From the NCBI GenBank assembly GCA_034717495.1, contig JAYELL010000013.1, positions 1 through 64,000 on the forward strand: 64,000 nt of DNA. The letters run 5' to 3'. The notes beneath the pieces are model-generated. The model saw only the letters and a program-made list of their open reading frames with translations. It did not search any database and was not told the DNA's origin. The stretch comes from Chloroflexota bacterium (GTDB lineage: Bacteria; Chloroflexota; Anaerolineae; JAAEKA01). This document shows, one piece after another, positions 1 to 9,323 of this stretch (its first letter is position 1; each line of letters opens with the position of its first letter). The position numbers were made by a program, and so were the translations under genes.

Positions 1-2
1 AG

Positions 3-200
3 CAGTGGGACGATGGCAACAACGTGGTGGCCTTGCAGCCCGGTGTCGTCATAGCCTACAACCGCAACGAGTGGACCAATGCGCGACTGCGCCAGGCCGG
101 CGTCACCGTGCTGGAGATCGACGGCTCCGAACTGGGCCGCGGCCGTGGCGGCGGCCACTGCATGACCTGCCCGGTTTGGCGAGAACCTGCCTACGACTGA
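3..200 (+). CDS. arcA: Arginine deiminase, C-terminal fragment (5' end outside window)
   Basis: The first reading frame of the window, open from base 3 to a TGA at 198-200, gives the last 65 residues of an arginine deiminase. The C-terminal motif [13 protein letters not shown] is clear and carries the catalytic cysteine that forms the amidino-thioester with arginine. Upstream [19 protein letters not shown] is also family-typical. The enzyme hydrolyses L-arginine to citrulline and ammonia in the cytoplasm, the first step of the arginine deiminase pathway. The rest of the gene lies left of the window. An NhaC-type antiporter starts 31 bp downstream on the same strand and may be co-transcribed. 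Identification is firm, although only the C-terminus is seen. Confidence 0.93.
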   Translation, partial: QWDDGNNVVALQPGVVIAYNRNEWTNARLRQAGVTVLEIDGSELGRGRGGGHCMTCPVWREPAYD

Positions 201-231
201 CCAATGAATTGATTGGGATTAAGGAGTTTGA

Positions 232-1797
232 ATGATGGCTGAAGTAAGCGAGCAGAAATCCAAGATCAAACCACCGTCGATGATCGATGCCCTGATTCCC
301 GTCATCACTCTGGTTATCCTGCTGGCCTTGGCGGTCTATCTATACGGCGGAGATGCCACCGGCGGGCCGTTTCAGATCGCGCTGATTCTCGCCGCCATCG
401 TGGCCAGCCTTGTTGCCCGCAAGAATGGCCATAGCTTCGAGAAAATCGGAAAGGCGGCTGTCGATGGTGTATCCACCGCGATGGGCGCCATCTTCATCCT
501 GCTGGCGGTCGGGGCCCTGATCGGCGCCTGGAGTATGTCCGGCACCATCGCGACCATGGTTTACTACGGCATTCAATTCCTCAGTCCCACCTGGTTCTAT
601 GTGGCCAGTGTGGTGATCTGCGCTGCGGTGGCGCTGGGGATCGGCAGCGCCTGGACTGTGGTGGGTACGCTGGGCGTCGGGCTGGTCGGCATCGCCACGG
701 CCATCGGCGTTTCGCCCGCGATTGCGGCCGGCGCCGTCATTTCGGGCGCTTATTTCGGCGACAAGGTCTCGCCCCTGTCCGAGACGACCAATCTGGCCCC
801 AGCCGTGGCCGGCACCGACCTGATCACCCACATCAAAAACATGATGTCCACCACGGTTCCCTCTATCCTCATCGCCCTGGCGATATACGCGTTTATCGGA
901 CTCAGGGAAGATGTCGTGGCTACGATCGATCTGACGGTGGCGCTCGAGGTCATGGAGAGCATTTTTTCCATCAGTTTATGGACACTACTGCCGCTGGCTG
1001 TGGTGATGGTGCTGGCCTTCAGAAGATTTCCAGCAACATCTTCGATTATGTTCGGCGCCTTGCTGGGAGGGCTCGTTGCGGTGATCTGGCAGCCGGAAGT
1101 GGTTCTGGCGTTTGTGGACGACCCCAGTCTCAGCACGCCCTTGGCGATGGTCAAAGGCGTGTGGTCGGCCATGGCCACTGGATTTACCATCGAGACAGGG
1201 TACGCCGGCTTGGATGATCTGTTTTCCCGGGGTGGCATGGAGAGCATGTTGGGGACCGTCTGGCTGATTCTGGCCGCCATGGCCTTCGGCGGAATCATGG
1301 AATACACGGGCATGTTGGCCAGATTGATCAAACCGTTGGTGGATAGAGCCAAAACCGACAAGTCCCTCCTTATCGCGACCGGACTGACGGCCATCGGCAT
1401 CAACATCGTCGCCGCTGACCAGTATCTGGCCATTGTCCTGACCGGCAACATGTACAAGCAGGAATACGAAGAGCGAAGCATCGCCCCCCAAACATTGTCC
1501 CGCCAGATCGAGGACACAGCCACCGTCACCTCGCCGCTGATACCATGGAACAGTTGCGGGGCCTACATGTCGGCCACCCTGGGCATTGCCACCGCCGCCT
1601 ATTTCCCCTTTTGCTTCTTCAATCTCATCAATCCCCTGCTCTCCTTCACCTATGCACTGTTGGGCTTCCAGATTAAGCACGTGGAGCCGGGCGAGGAATA
1701 TGAGGAAACGCCGGAAGAGGTCCGTTTCCATGGCATCGAAGGCCAACGCTCAGATACGATGACCCATGATGATGCGATGCCGATCTACGAGGTTTAA
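232..1797 (+). CDS. nhaC: NhaC-family Na+/H+ antiporter (possible arginine/ornithine exchanger)
   Basis: A 521-residue polytopic membrane protein. The conserved NhaC core is visible around residues 120-190 (GIGSAWTVVGTLG, then AGAVISGAYFGDKVSPLSET), and a second repeat-like segment around 380-440 contains GINIVAADQYLAIVLTG and the SPLIPWNSCGAYMS motif. Family members exchange Na+ for H+, and some NhaC-type proteins exchange organic ions. The Shine-Dalgarno AAGGAG at 221-226 serves the ATG at 232 or the adjacent ATG at 235. Its position directly after arcA suggests a role in arginine/ornithine exchange or in pH/ion balance during ammonia production, but this is context only. The C-terminal tail is acidic and probably cytoplasmic. 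Confidence 0.85.
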   Translation: MMAEVSEQKSKIKPPSMIDALIPVITLVILLALAVYLYGGDATGGPFQIALILAAIVASLVARKNGHSFEKIGKAAVDGVSTAMGAIFILLAVGALIGAWSMSGTIATMVYYGIQFLSPTWFYVASVVICAAVALGIGSAWTVVGTLGVGLVGIATAIGVSPAIAAGAVISGAYFGDKVSPLSETTNLAPAVAGTDLITHIKNMMSTTVPSILIALAIYAFIGLREDVVATIDLTVALEVMESIFSISLWTLLPLAVVMVLAFRRFPATSSIMFGALLGGLVAVIWQPEVVLAFVDDPSLSTPLAMVKGVWSAMATGFTIETGYAGLDDLFSRGGMESMLGTVWLILAAMAFGGIMEYTGMLARLIKPLVDRAKTDKSLLIATGLTAIGINIVAADQYLAIVLTGNMYKQEYEERSIAPQTLSRQIEDTATVTSPLIPWNSCGAYMSATLGIATAAYFPFCFFNLINPLLSFTYALLGFQIKHVEPGEEYEETPEEVRFHGIEGQRSDTMTHDDAMPIYEV

Positions 1798-1823
1798 AAT
1801 TTCGGTGTAGGAGGTTTTTAACA

Positions 1824-3608
1824 ATGATCAAATCGATGAGACGAATGTTTGGGCTCACCAAACGATTCCGGGGCAGGTTGGTGGTCTCACAGCTTTTGCT
1901 CTTTATATCCGCCCTGACGACCGTTGGCTTTGCGACCCTGGTCCAGGGAATGGTGAACCAGGGGATGAAAGCGGGTGATCCCGAGGCTGTCCTGAGCATC
2001 GGGTTTTGGATGTTCGTCCTGGCCATGATCGGTGGCCTTTGCATGGCCGGTGCAGCTGCCCTGGCTGTCTTCTTTTCCCAGGGAATCTCCTACGTGATCC
2101 GTAGCATGTTGTACGAAAAACTCCAGACCTTCTCCTTCGGCAACTACGACAGGTTTTCTACCGGCGAGCTAATGGTGCGTTTGAATGCCGACGCGGTCAA
2201 CGTCCAGAATGGCATGCTCTATGCCCTCATGCTGGGGCTTTACGCCCCCTTCATCCTGTTGATAACGCTGGTGCTGGTCATCATCACAACCCCCAGCCTG
2301 ATCTGGCTACTGTTGGCAATAATAGCTATCATCGTAGTGCTGATGTTTCTCTTAATCCCCGCAATCTTTCGTAACTTCGAGCAGCGCCAGAAGCGCCTCG
2401 ATGCGGTGAACAACACTCTTCAGGAGAACATCACCGGCATTCAGGTAGTCAAGGCCTTTGTACGGGAGGACTACGAAATCGAGCGCTTCAACGGTCGGGC
2501 GGATAAGATGCGCCAACCCGCATACGGCGCAGCCTGGCGCGTGGCGTTTCTCTCGCCGCTGCTTACCGGTGTGGGTCAACTGGCCATCATCACGGCCCTG
2601 GTGATAGGTGGCTATCAGGTGTTGGAGGCGGCCGAGCTGAATGTGGGGCAGGTGATTGCCTTCACCCAGTACCTCTCCCTGACCATCTCCCCCCTGGCGA
2701 TGATGGCCATCGTCATTCCTATGGTCCTGCGTGGCGACACCTCTGCCCAGCGTATCCTCGAGGTATATGATGACGTGGCGGATATTCAGGACAAAGAAGG
2801 GATCGAACCCCTGGATATGGAGAAGGTCAAGGGACGTATCGCCTTTGAAAACGTCTCCTTTGCCTTCCGCCGGCCGGATGGCGAGTTGGACCCGCCCGCT
2901 TTGAAGAATATCAATCTGGTCATCGAGCCAGGCAAACAGGTGGGCTTCCTGGGCGCCACCGGCGCCGGCAAGTCGGCCCTGGTCAACCTGATCCCCCGCT
3001 TCTACGATGTGACCGAGGGGCGCATCACCATCGACGGTGTCGACGTGAGGGACATCCCGCAGGAGAATCTGCGCCAGATCGTGGGTATTGCCCTGCAGGA
3101 GGCGGTGCTCTTCAAGGGCGACGTCCGCTTCAATATGAAGTTCGGCCAGCCTGACGCGGAGGATGACGTGATGTTCGAAGCGGCCAAGGCAGCCGACTCA
3201 TGGGGCTTCATCAATAACCTTCCCGAGAAGTGGCAGGCAGCAGTAGCCCGTCGCGGCTACAATTTCTCCGGCGGCCAGCGCCAGCGGCTCTCCATCAATC
3301 GCGCCCTCACTCCAGAACCGAGGATACTGATTCTGGACGACAGTACCAGCGCGCTGGATGCTTCCACTGAGGGGCGGGTGCAGGCAGCCATCCCCGGGTT
3401 CACCAACGGCAGCACCACGCTGTATGTGGCCCAACGCATCAGCGCCGTCATCGAATTGGACAACATCGTGCTGCTTGAGAACGGCGAGATCGTGGCCATG
3501 GGTAACCACGAGGAATTGCTGGCAAGCAACTCCCTGTATCAGGAGATATATGAATCCCAATTGGGCGGTGACGTCACCGCTGGAATCGATCTGGAGGTGC
3601 AAAAATGA
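1824..3608 (+). CDS. Heterodimeric ABC exporter subunit, degenerate catalytic site
   Basis: A 594-residue fused membrane/ATPase half-transporter. Six membrane helices fill residues 1-310 and the nucleotide-binding domain follows from about 335. Walker A is GATGAGKSA, the signature is [10 protein letters not shown], and Walker B reads LILDDSTSALD, so the catalytic Glu is replaced by Asp. That substitution marks the degenerate site of heterodimeric exporters such as TM287/288. A strong ribosome site (TAGGAGG) precedes the ATG. The stop overlaps the start of the next exporter gene by 4 bp (ATGA), so translation is coupled and the two products should form one transporter in the cytoplasmic membrane. 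The substrate is unknown; lipids and multidrug efflux are common in the family. Confidence 0.9.
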   Translation: MIKSMRRMFGLTKRFRGRLVVSQLLLFISALTTVGFATLVQGMVNQGMKAGDPEAVLSIGFWMFVLAMIGGLCMAGAAALAVFFSQGISYVIRSMLYEKLQTFSFGNYDRFSTGELMVRLNADAVNVQNGMLYALMLGLYAPFILLITLVLVIITTPSLIWLLLAIIAIIVVLMFLLIPAIFRNFEQRQKRLDAVNNTLQENITGIQVVKAFVREDYEIERFNGRADKMRQPAYGAAWRVAFLSPLLTGVGQLAIITALVIGGYQVLEAAELNVGQVIAFTQYLSLTISPLAMMAIVIPMVLRGDTSAQRILEVYDDVADIQDKEGIEPLDMEKVKGRIAFENVSFAFRRPDGELDPPALKNINLVIEPGKQVGFLGATGAGKSALVNLIPRFYDVTEGRITIDGVDVRDIPQENLRQIVGIALQEAVLFKGDVRFNMKFGQPDAEDDVMFEAAKAADSWGFINNLPEKWQAAVARRGYNFSGGQRQRLSINRALTPEPRILILDDSTSALDASTEGRVQAAIPGFTNGSTTLYVAQRISAVIELDNIVLLENGEIVAMGNHEELLASNSLYQEIYESQLGGDVTAGIDLEVQK

Positions 3609-5476
3609 CCGCATCAGTCGCAGCTAAGAAAACGCTCGCATTGAACGAGGGTCGTGAGGCAGAGTCGCCAGGAAGAGCCATCGACCAAAAGGGAAGTACC
3701 GGTGCGACTCTGAAGCGGCTGTTGGAGTACATGGTCGGTGGCAAGGCACGGAGGAAATTCATCACGGGTATCATACTCCGCGTCGTGGCGCTACTTGGGT
3801 TGGTCACACTTCCATTCATCACCGGACAGGCCATGAACATCATCAGCGACGGCGGCGCTATGGATGAGCTTGTGCGTTGGGCGATTATCGGCGTTATCGC
3901 CGGCGTGGTTTACCTGGCGCTGAGTTTCTTCGCCGACAGAATGTTTGCTGACCTGGCAACGCATGGGCTCTATAACCTGCAGACCGATCTGTTTGCCCAC
4001 TTGCAGACCCTCTCCATGAGCTTTTTCTACAGGACACCGGTCGGCGAGTTGCTCAGCCGGGTAAACAACGATGCCGAGGTGGTTGCGGTCTTCTACGAAC
4101 AGGCGGTCGCCCAGCTCATCCGAGCCTCGTTGATGATCGTCATGCTGATTCTCGTGATGCTGCTCATCAACGTGAAACTGACTCTGGTCGCTCTGACCAT
4201 CGTGCCCGTCTTACTTATCGGGATGTATGTAATCACACACATTGCCACGCCAGCCTTCGCCAGACTGCAGGAAGAGTTGGGTGAAGCCAGCGGGTTTCAG
4301 GAAGAGACCCTGGCCGGCCACAAGGTGGTTATCAGCAAACGACGCCAGGTCTGGGCCGACGAGGTCAACGAGGGCAACGCAGCCAACGTGTTCCAGGTGG
4401 GCAGCAAGGCGATGTTCACCTCGCTGATGCAATTTCCATTGACCCAGACGATGACCTACATGCAGATTGTTCTGGTCTACATCATCGGCTCCTTTATGGT
4501 CATCGTGGGCGAGACAAGCCTGGGCGTGGTGATGGCCTTCGCAGGTTACGTGGCGCTGATGGCATCGCCGTTGTCCCAGATATCGAACCTGCTCTCCAAT
4601 GCCCTCAACGCCGTGGCCGGCGGCCAGCGGATCTTCGAGGTTCTCGATACGGAGCCGACAATTGTCGACGCGCCCGATGCCGTCGACTACGAGTTCAAGG
4701 GTGGCCGCATCGAGTTCAAGGATGTCAATTTCGGTTACGTTCCCGGTCAAAAGATCCTGCGCGATAACACCTTCGATGTGGCACCGGGCGAGGCCATCGG
4801 CATCTGCGGCCCCACGGGCGCAGGAAAGAGTACGATAATCAACATCCTGACTCGCTACTACGACATCGACAGCGGCGAGATTCTCATCGATGGCCAGGAT
4901 CTGAGCAAGCTGACGCGCGCGAGCCTGCGCAAGCAGGTCGGCGCTGTCTTGCAGGAAGCATTCCTTTTCACCGACACGGTGATGAGCAACCTGAAATACG
5001 CCAATCCGGATGCCACCGACGAGGACTGCATTGAAGCGGCCAGGAAGGCCAACGCCCACGACTTCATTATGAATCTGCCCCAGGGCTATGACACTATGTT
5101 GACCGAGCGTGGCGCCAACCTGAGCCAGGGCCAGCGGCAGATGATTACCATCGCCCGGGCCATGGTGGCCGACCCCAGGATCATGATCCTGGACGAGGCG
5201 ACCAGCAATGTCGACACCCGCACTGAGAAGCTGATCCAGGATGGTTTGCGCAACCTGATGCAGGGCAAAACCGGCTTCTCCATCGCTCATCGCCTGGCCA
5301 CGATCCGCGACTCGTCACGAATCATGGTTGTCAATGGCGGCGAGATCGTCGAGTTCGCCTCCCACGACGAGCTCATGGCCGAAAAGGGCTTCTACTATGC
5401 CCTCTATATGAGCCAGTTCAAAGGGAAAGCTCCCGGTGGTGCAGAAGCGGCTGATGTCGATTTCGTGAATACTTGA
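3605..5476 (+). CDS. Heterodimeric ABC exporter subunit, canonical catalytic Glu
   Basis: A 623-residue partner of the preceding half-transporter, with an N-terminal cytosolic extension of about 45 residues, six membrane helices and a C-terminal ATPase. Walker A is GPTGAGKST, Walker B is MILDEATSNVD with the canonical Glu, and the signature is the variant LSQGQRQ. This complements the LDD-type site next door, the arrangement seen in TM287/288. The ABC domain ends in the usual HDELMAEKGFYYALYMSQ form. The start overlaps the previous stop (ATGA). The next gene begins about 90 bp downstream with its own ribosome site, so a three-gene operon is likely. The substrate cannot be read from sequence. 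Confidence 0.9.
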   Translation: MTASVAAKKTLALNEGREAESPGRAIDQKGSTGATLKRLLEYMVGGKARRKFITGIILRVVALLGLVTLPFITGQAMNIISDGGAMDELVRWAIIGVIAGVVYLALSFFADRMFADLATHGLYNLQTDLFAHLQTLSMSFFYRTPVGELLSRVNNDAEVVAVFYEQAVAQLIRASLMIVMLILVMLLINVKLTLVALTIVPVLLIGMYVITHIATPAFARLQEELGEASGFQEETLAGHKVVISKRRQVWADEVNEGNAANVFQVGSKAMFTSLMQFPLTQTMTYMQIVLVYIIGSFMVIVGETSLGVVMAFAGYVALMASPLSQISNLLSNALNAVAGGQRIFEVLDTEPTIVDAPDAVDYEFKGGRIEFKDVNFGYVPGQKILRDNTFDVAPGEAIGICGPTGAGKSTIINILTRYYDIDSGEILIDGQDLSKLTRASLRKQVGAVLQEAFLFTDTVMSNLKYANPDATDEDCIEAARKANAHDFIMNLPQGYDTMLTERGANLSQGQRQMITIARAMVADPRIMILDEATSNVDTRTEKLIQDGLRNLMQGKTGFSIAHRLATIRDSSRIMVVNGGEIVEFASHDELMAEKGFYYALYMSQFKGKAPGGAEAADVDFVNT

Positions 5477-5565
5477 TAGAAAAAGTCATATCTTTCCTGG
5501 GCCAGACCGGCGACCGCTATCGCGCTTCCGGGAGCCGTCAGGGTATTTGTTGGAAGGAGGAAATC

Positions 5566-6354
5566 GTGAGTACTTCTAAACGAATCTTGCTGTACGCAGC
5601 CATAGTTCTCAGCGTCATCGCTCTGTTGATCTCCGTGGCTGGAATCATTGCCGTCTGGTACTACAACACACCTGTGACCGAGTCTATCCTCAGTTTGCTT
5701 GTGCCGGCAACCGATGCGATGGCGCGGGTGGAACAGAGGACAGGCGAAACAGGAATGACGTTGACCGACGTTTCCGCAGGACTGCAAACTGCCGGACAAC
5801 AGGTCCAGGATCTTGGCGAAGAGGTCCTGGCAACTGACATCGCGCTGGAACTCATCTCACGGAAGGTGGGAGAGGATATCCGTCCGAAAATCCAGGAGAC
5901 TGCCGTCAACGTCGAGTCGGTGTACGATACCGTGGTGGCTTTCGAGGAGGCGATCGTGACCTTCAATGAGATGCCTTTCGTTGATCTCGAACTTCCTGGT
6001 GCCGCGGAGATCGGCCAGATCCGGGGAGGTATGGAGGATGTCGCTGGTCAGATCGGGGATCTCAGCGAGCGGCTGCAGACCCAGAAAGAGGATATCGTGA
6101 CCGACGCGGTGAACAAGATCGCTCAACCGCTTGCGCAGATCGACACCCGGGTGACCGAAATCAACACCCAGGTCGATGACATCCATGTGCGCGCTGGCGC
6201 CAGCCGTGAACAGTTGTTGTGGATGCAGGGTGAGGTTCCCGGCTGGATCGATATGTTCAGCGTCGCCACCACGCTGTTTCTGGGCTGGGTTATCATCTCC
6301 CAGGTGATAGTTATCCTGTGTTGTCGCAAGACGCTTCAGGGCAAGGTGGCCTGA
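5566..6354 (+). CDS. Unknown two-TM membrane protein with coiled coil
   Basis: I do not recognise a family. The GTG at 5566 is chosen because GGAAGGAGG sits 6 bp upstream; an upstream in-frame codon at 5473 overlaps the previous stop but lacks such a site. The 262-residue product has an N-terminal membrane helix (about residues 7-29), a long largely hydrophilic region with heptad-like spacing (about 40-225, rich in V, I, L, Q, E and T), and a C-terminal helix (about 235-257) followed by CCRK. This resembles methyl-accepting or tether-like membrane proteins in shape only. It follows an ABC exporter pair and may be an accessory subunit of that exporter, which is inference from position. Confidence 0.7.
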   Translation: MSTSKRILLYAAIVLSVIALLISVAGIIAVWYYNTPVTESILSLLVPATDAMARVEQRTGETGMTLTDVSAGLQTAGQQVQDLGEEVLATDIALELISRKVGEDIRPKIQETAVNVESVYDTVVAFEEAIVTFNEMPFVDLELPGAAEIGQIRGGMEDVAGQIGDLSERLQTQKEDIVTDAVNKIAQPLAQIDTRVTEINTQVDDIHVRAGASREQLLWMQGEVPGWIDMFSVATTLFLGWVIISQVIVILCCRKTLQGKVA

Positions 6355-6741
6355 CTGATCGTCAACTGTCAACGGCGTTTCTTTGTTGATTTTACCTCCC
6401 GCTCAGGATCTGGCAGCATTGTCCAAAACAGTAAGGCTAGTAACACGATGATGAGAGGTATAGTCATTTTCCAGGTTCCCTTTCGATGTTTCGCTTCCAA
6501 GGCATGAGCTCGGTAGCGGCGATCAATGGTTTAACGACGCTGTGTCCACCAAGGTTCACATCTCTACAATAACACGACAAGATGAACTACGGATGAAACT
6601 TTTGTTAACATTAGCTTACAATTCTGTAACCTGACGTGGCTGTGCTACAATTGTGGCCATATTGTTGCGTGGCTACAGTACAATCAACACAATCAACGTG
6701 GCGTGCGCCCGTTTTGCAGCATTGGAGTACCTCTCTTTATC
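6355..6741. other. Intergenic region without a gene
   Basis: A stretch of 387 bases, noticeably more AT-rich than its surroundings. It contains several TACAAT hexamers (near 6617, 6646 and 6679) that could serve as -10 boxes for the gene starting at 6742, but none has a convincing -35 at 16-18 bp. No reading frame with coding character, RNA gene or strong hairpin was seen. Confidence 0.5.
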
Positions 6742-7587
6742 ATGAAGGTGACCGTTCGTCTCGGTGAACCACTCTGGCGAGCCACAGGAAGCCTGCGCCA
6801 CCATCTGGAGTTCCCGCAACACGCTGTCAGTGTCGCCGACGTGCTGGCCGGCATGGCGGCGACCTATCCCGATTTCCAGGGGCATGATTTGGCACGACCG
6901 CTGCCCTATCAGGTGTACCTGAACGCGCGCCTCGTGCCCGATGGCGAGGAAGAGACCTGGCAACTGCAGGATGGCGATAGACTCCATATCTTTCTGCCAG
7001 CGGCCGGGGGACAGCGCTCTGTCCTTTCCATGGATTTCTACGCAAAGCCGACGCTCGAGGTTGCGCGCTCGTTATTAGGCCAGCGGTTGGTGAGAAAACT
7101 GGGCGGCAATCGGCTCAGCGGCCGTATCGTCGAAGTCGAGGCCTATATCGGCGAGGATGATCAGGCCTGTCATGCCGCTTGCGGGCCCACCAAGCGCAAT
7201 CGTATCATGTATGGCCGGCCCGGACTTGCCTACGTGTATCTCATCTACGGCATGTACTTCTGTTTGAACGTGGTAACGGAGAACGAGGGGCTTCCGGCCG
7301 CCATTCTGATTCGCGGCATCGAGCCGATCGAGGGGGAAGAAATCATGATGGCCCGGCGTTCGGGCCGGCCTCGCAGCCAAATGACCAATGGGCCGGGCAA
7401 ACTCTGCCAGGCGCTGGCCATCGACCGCTCCTTCGCTGGCCACGATCTCACCGCGGGGACAGCACTGTGGTTAGAAGGAGATCAACCTCTTGGCGATGAC
7501 CTGGTGGTCAGCACGCCGCGCATCAACGTGCGGGGTGACCAGCTAGCCCGCACCATTCCCTGGCGTTTCGTCGTTCGCGGTTTCTGA
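6742..7587 (+). CDS. MoaD/ThiS-like beta-grasp domain fused to 3-methyladenine DNA glycosylase
   Basis: A 281-residue fusion. Residues 1-90 look like a MoaD/ThiS beta-grasp domain: MKVTVRLGEPLW, a YQVYLNARLV strand, then LQDGDRLHIFLPAAGG, ending in the Gly-Gly at 89-90 that terminates free sulfur carriers. Residues 97-281 are an AAG/Mpg-type alkyladenine glycosylase, with ARSLLGQRLVRKL, the catalytic Glu in GRIVEVEAYIG, YLIYGMYFCLNVV and GPGKLCQALAI. That enzyme excises 3-methyladenine and related bases in base excision repair. The ATG at 6742 is the natural start of the first domain; an in-frame upstream GTG at 6703 would add 13 unrelated residues. An internal ATG at 7030 could yield glycosylase alone. 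The 3' end overlaps murJ by 45 bp, tail to tail. Confidence 0.85.
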   Translation: MKVTVRLGEPLWRATGSLRHHLEFPQHAVSVADVLAGMAATYPDFQGHDLARPLPYQVYLNARLVPDGEEETWQLQDGDRLHIFLPAAGGQRSVLSMDFYAKPTLEVARSLLGQRLVRKLGGNRLSGRIVEVEAYIGEDDQACHAACGPTKRNRIMYGRPGLAYVYLIYGMYFCLNVVTENEGLPAAILIRGIEPIEGEEIMMARRSGRPRSQMTNGPGKLCQALAIDRSFAGHDLTAGTALWLEGDQPLGDDLVVSTPRINVRGDQLARTIPWRFVVRGF

Positions 7588-9132
7588 GATAGCGGGGGTT
7601 CGCCGCCGCCGGATCAGATCGGCGATCTCCTGGCGAGCCAGCAGGAACGCGACCGCGCCAAAGACCAGACCGCCAATCACAATGCCAGCCAGGGCTATGA
7701 GCCACGCCGGGAAACCAGCCAGCCGGGGGATCAACCAGAGCAGTACCACCGACATGACAACCGTTGCCAACAGACTTCTTCCCAGGGTTATCACCAGGCG
7801 CCGGCCCCCGAGGCCATTCAGGCGAGGTTTGAGCAACCACAACAGCGCCAGGGTCTCCAGGGTCGTTGCCAGTGTGTTTGCCAATGCCAGGCCACCATGG
7901 GCCAGGGGTCGGATCAATAACAGGCTGAGTACGATGTTCAGTGCCATTGCTATCAGGCCGATGCGCACCGGGGTCCAGGTGTCGTGCAGGGCGTAGAAGG
8001 CGCGAACCAGAATCTCCAGAACACTGTGAGCTACCAATCCGAGGGCAAAGAAGGCCAGCGCATAGGCCGTCAGTTGGGTCGACTCGGCACCGAATTCCCC
8101 GCGCTGCAAAAGGACGGTAATCAATGGGATACGCAGAATCACCAACCCGGCGGCAGCAGGTACCGTCAGCCAGAGCATGGCCCGCAGAACCCCGTTCAAC
8201 GTCGATCGCAGCGAATCGATCATCCCTTGAGCCGCCTGGGCAGAGAGCGTTGGGAAGACAGCCGTGGCGATTCCCTGGGCGATGATTCCCTGCGGCAGCA
8301 ACATCATCAACCAGGCGTAGTTCAAGGCGGAGATGCTGCCCTCCGAGAGATTCGATGCCAGGTTGGCGTTGACCAGAAAGTTGATCTGCACGGCAGCCAA
8401 TCCCAGGACGCGGGGACCCATGAGCCGTCCTACCTCACGCACATCGGGGTCTTTCAACCCAAGAATCGGCTGGTAGATCGGGTGTCGCTGCAACAGGGCT
8501 GATAGCTGGACTAACAGATGGGCAGCCGCACCTGCCACAACACCCAGGGCCAACCCGCGCACACCCATGGTCGGTGCCAGGAAGAGGGCTGCCAGGATGA
8601 TCGCCAGGTTGTACATGATCGGTGCCAGGGCAGGCGCCAGGAAGTGCTGAAAGCTGTTAAGAACACCCATGATGATGCCACTGACGCCAAAGAGTATCGG
8701 CGCGATGAGCATAATGCGCATTAGTTCAGCGGTCAGGATACGCTGCGCCGGATCGAAACCCGGAGCGATTACATGAGCAACCAACCATTCAGCCAGAATG
8801 GCCGCCAGGATTGCCAGCCCCGTGCTGATGATCAGGACCAGGTTGGTGACGGCGCTGGCAAGGCGCCAGGCGTTGACGTGGCGGGGATCACTGTCCCGGG
8901 AGAGGGTAGATGTGAAGGTGGGAATGAACGCCGAGGCCAGCGCGCCGCCGGCCACCAGATAAAAGATCATATCTGGCAGGCGAAAGGCAGCCAGGTATGC
9001 ATCCAGGTCGGCGCCAGTGCCAAACTGCGCGCCAATGACAATCTCCCGCACCAGGCCCAGGAGGCGACTGACGGCGAATAGTATAGAGACGAGTCCGGCG
9101 GCCCGGGCAATCTGGCGGCGGGTGGCTATCAT
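7543..9132 (-). CDS. murJ: Lipid II flippase MurJ (MviN)
   Basis: About 529 residues with some 14 predicted membrane helices. The N-terminus (ARAAGLVSILFAVSRLLGLVREIVIGAQFG) and the GALASAFIPTF and NLASNLSEGSISALNYAWLMMLLPQG segments are diagnostic of MurJ. The protein flips the peptidoglycan precursor lipid II across the cytoplasmic membrane. The ATG at 9132 is preferred because it lies just before the family N-terminus; an in-frame TTG at 9171 would add 13 residues, and neither has a clear Shine-Dalgarno. A perfect TATAAT on the minus strand at 9225-9220 may be its -10 box. The gene is divergent from the peptidase at 9324, and its 3' end overlaps the glycosylase fusion. Confidence 0.93.
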   Translation of the reverse strand: MIATRRQIARAAGLVSILFAVSRLLGLVREIVIGAQFGTGADLDAYLAAFRLPDMIFYLVAGGALASAFIPTFTSTLSRDSDPRHVNAWRLASAVTNLVLIISTGLAILAAILAEWLVAHVIAPGFDPAQRILTAELMRIMLIAPILFGVSGIIMGVLNSFQHFLAPALAPIMYNLAIILAALFLAPTMGVRGLALGVVAGAAAHLLVQLSALLQRHPIYQPILGLKDPDVREVGRLMGPRVLGLAAVQINFLVNANLASNLSEGSISALNYAWLMMLLPQGIIAQGIATAVFPTLSAQAAQGMIDSLRSTLNGVLRAMLWLTVPAAAGLVILRIPLITVLLQRGEFGAESTQLTAYALAFFALGLVAHSVLEILVRAFYALHDTWTPVRIGLIAMALNIVLSLLLIRPLAHGGLALANTLATTLETLALLWLLKPRLNGLGGRRLVITLGRSLLATVVMSVVLLWLIPRLAGFPAWLIALAGIVIGGLVFGAVAFLLARQEIADLIRRRRTPAISETANDETPGNGAG

Positions 9133-9323
9133 CTGGCAGGTGGGCGGGTCCCAGTCCCTGATCAACTGCAATGGAGACTTCTGGTCGATGTAGTCATCTG
9201 TGGTAGACTATGGATCAGGATTATAGCTCAGAGAGTGTAACGAAGGAAATGAACCGCAGGTGGTAGACCCCGGTGATCGAAAGTAGAAACATCGGTTCGC
9301 AAACATAGTGACAGGAGTGCTCT

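Noticed and set aside
5-235. Open frame with a GTG start at the left edge
   Set aside because: It is the +1 shadow of the arginine deiminase end, which is unmistakable in the frame starting at base 3.
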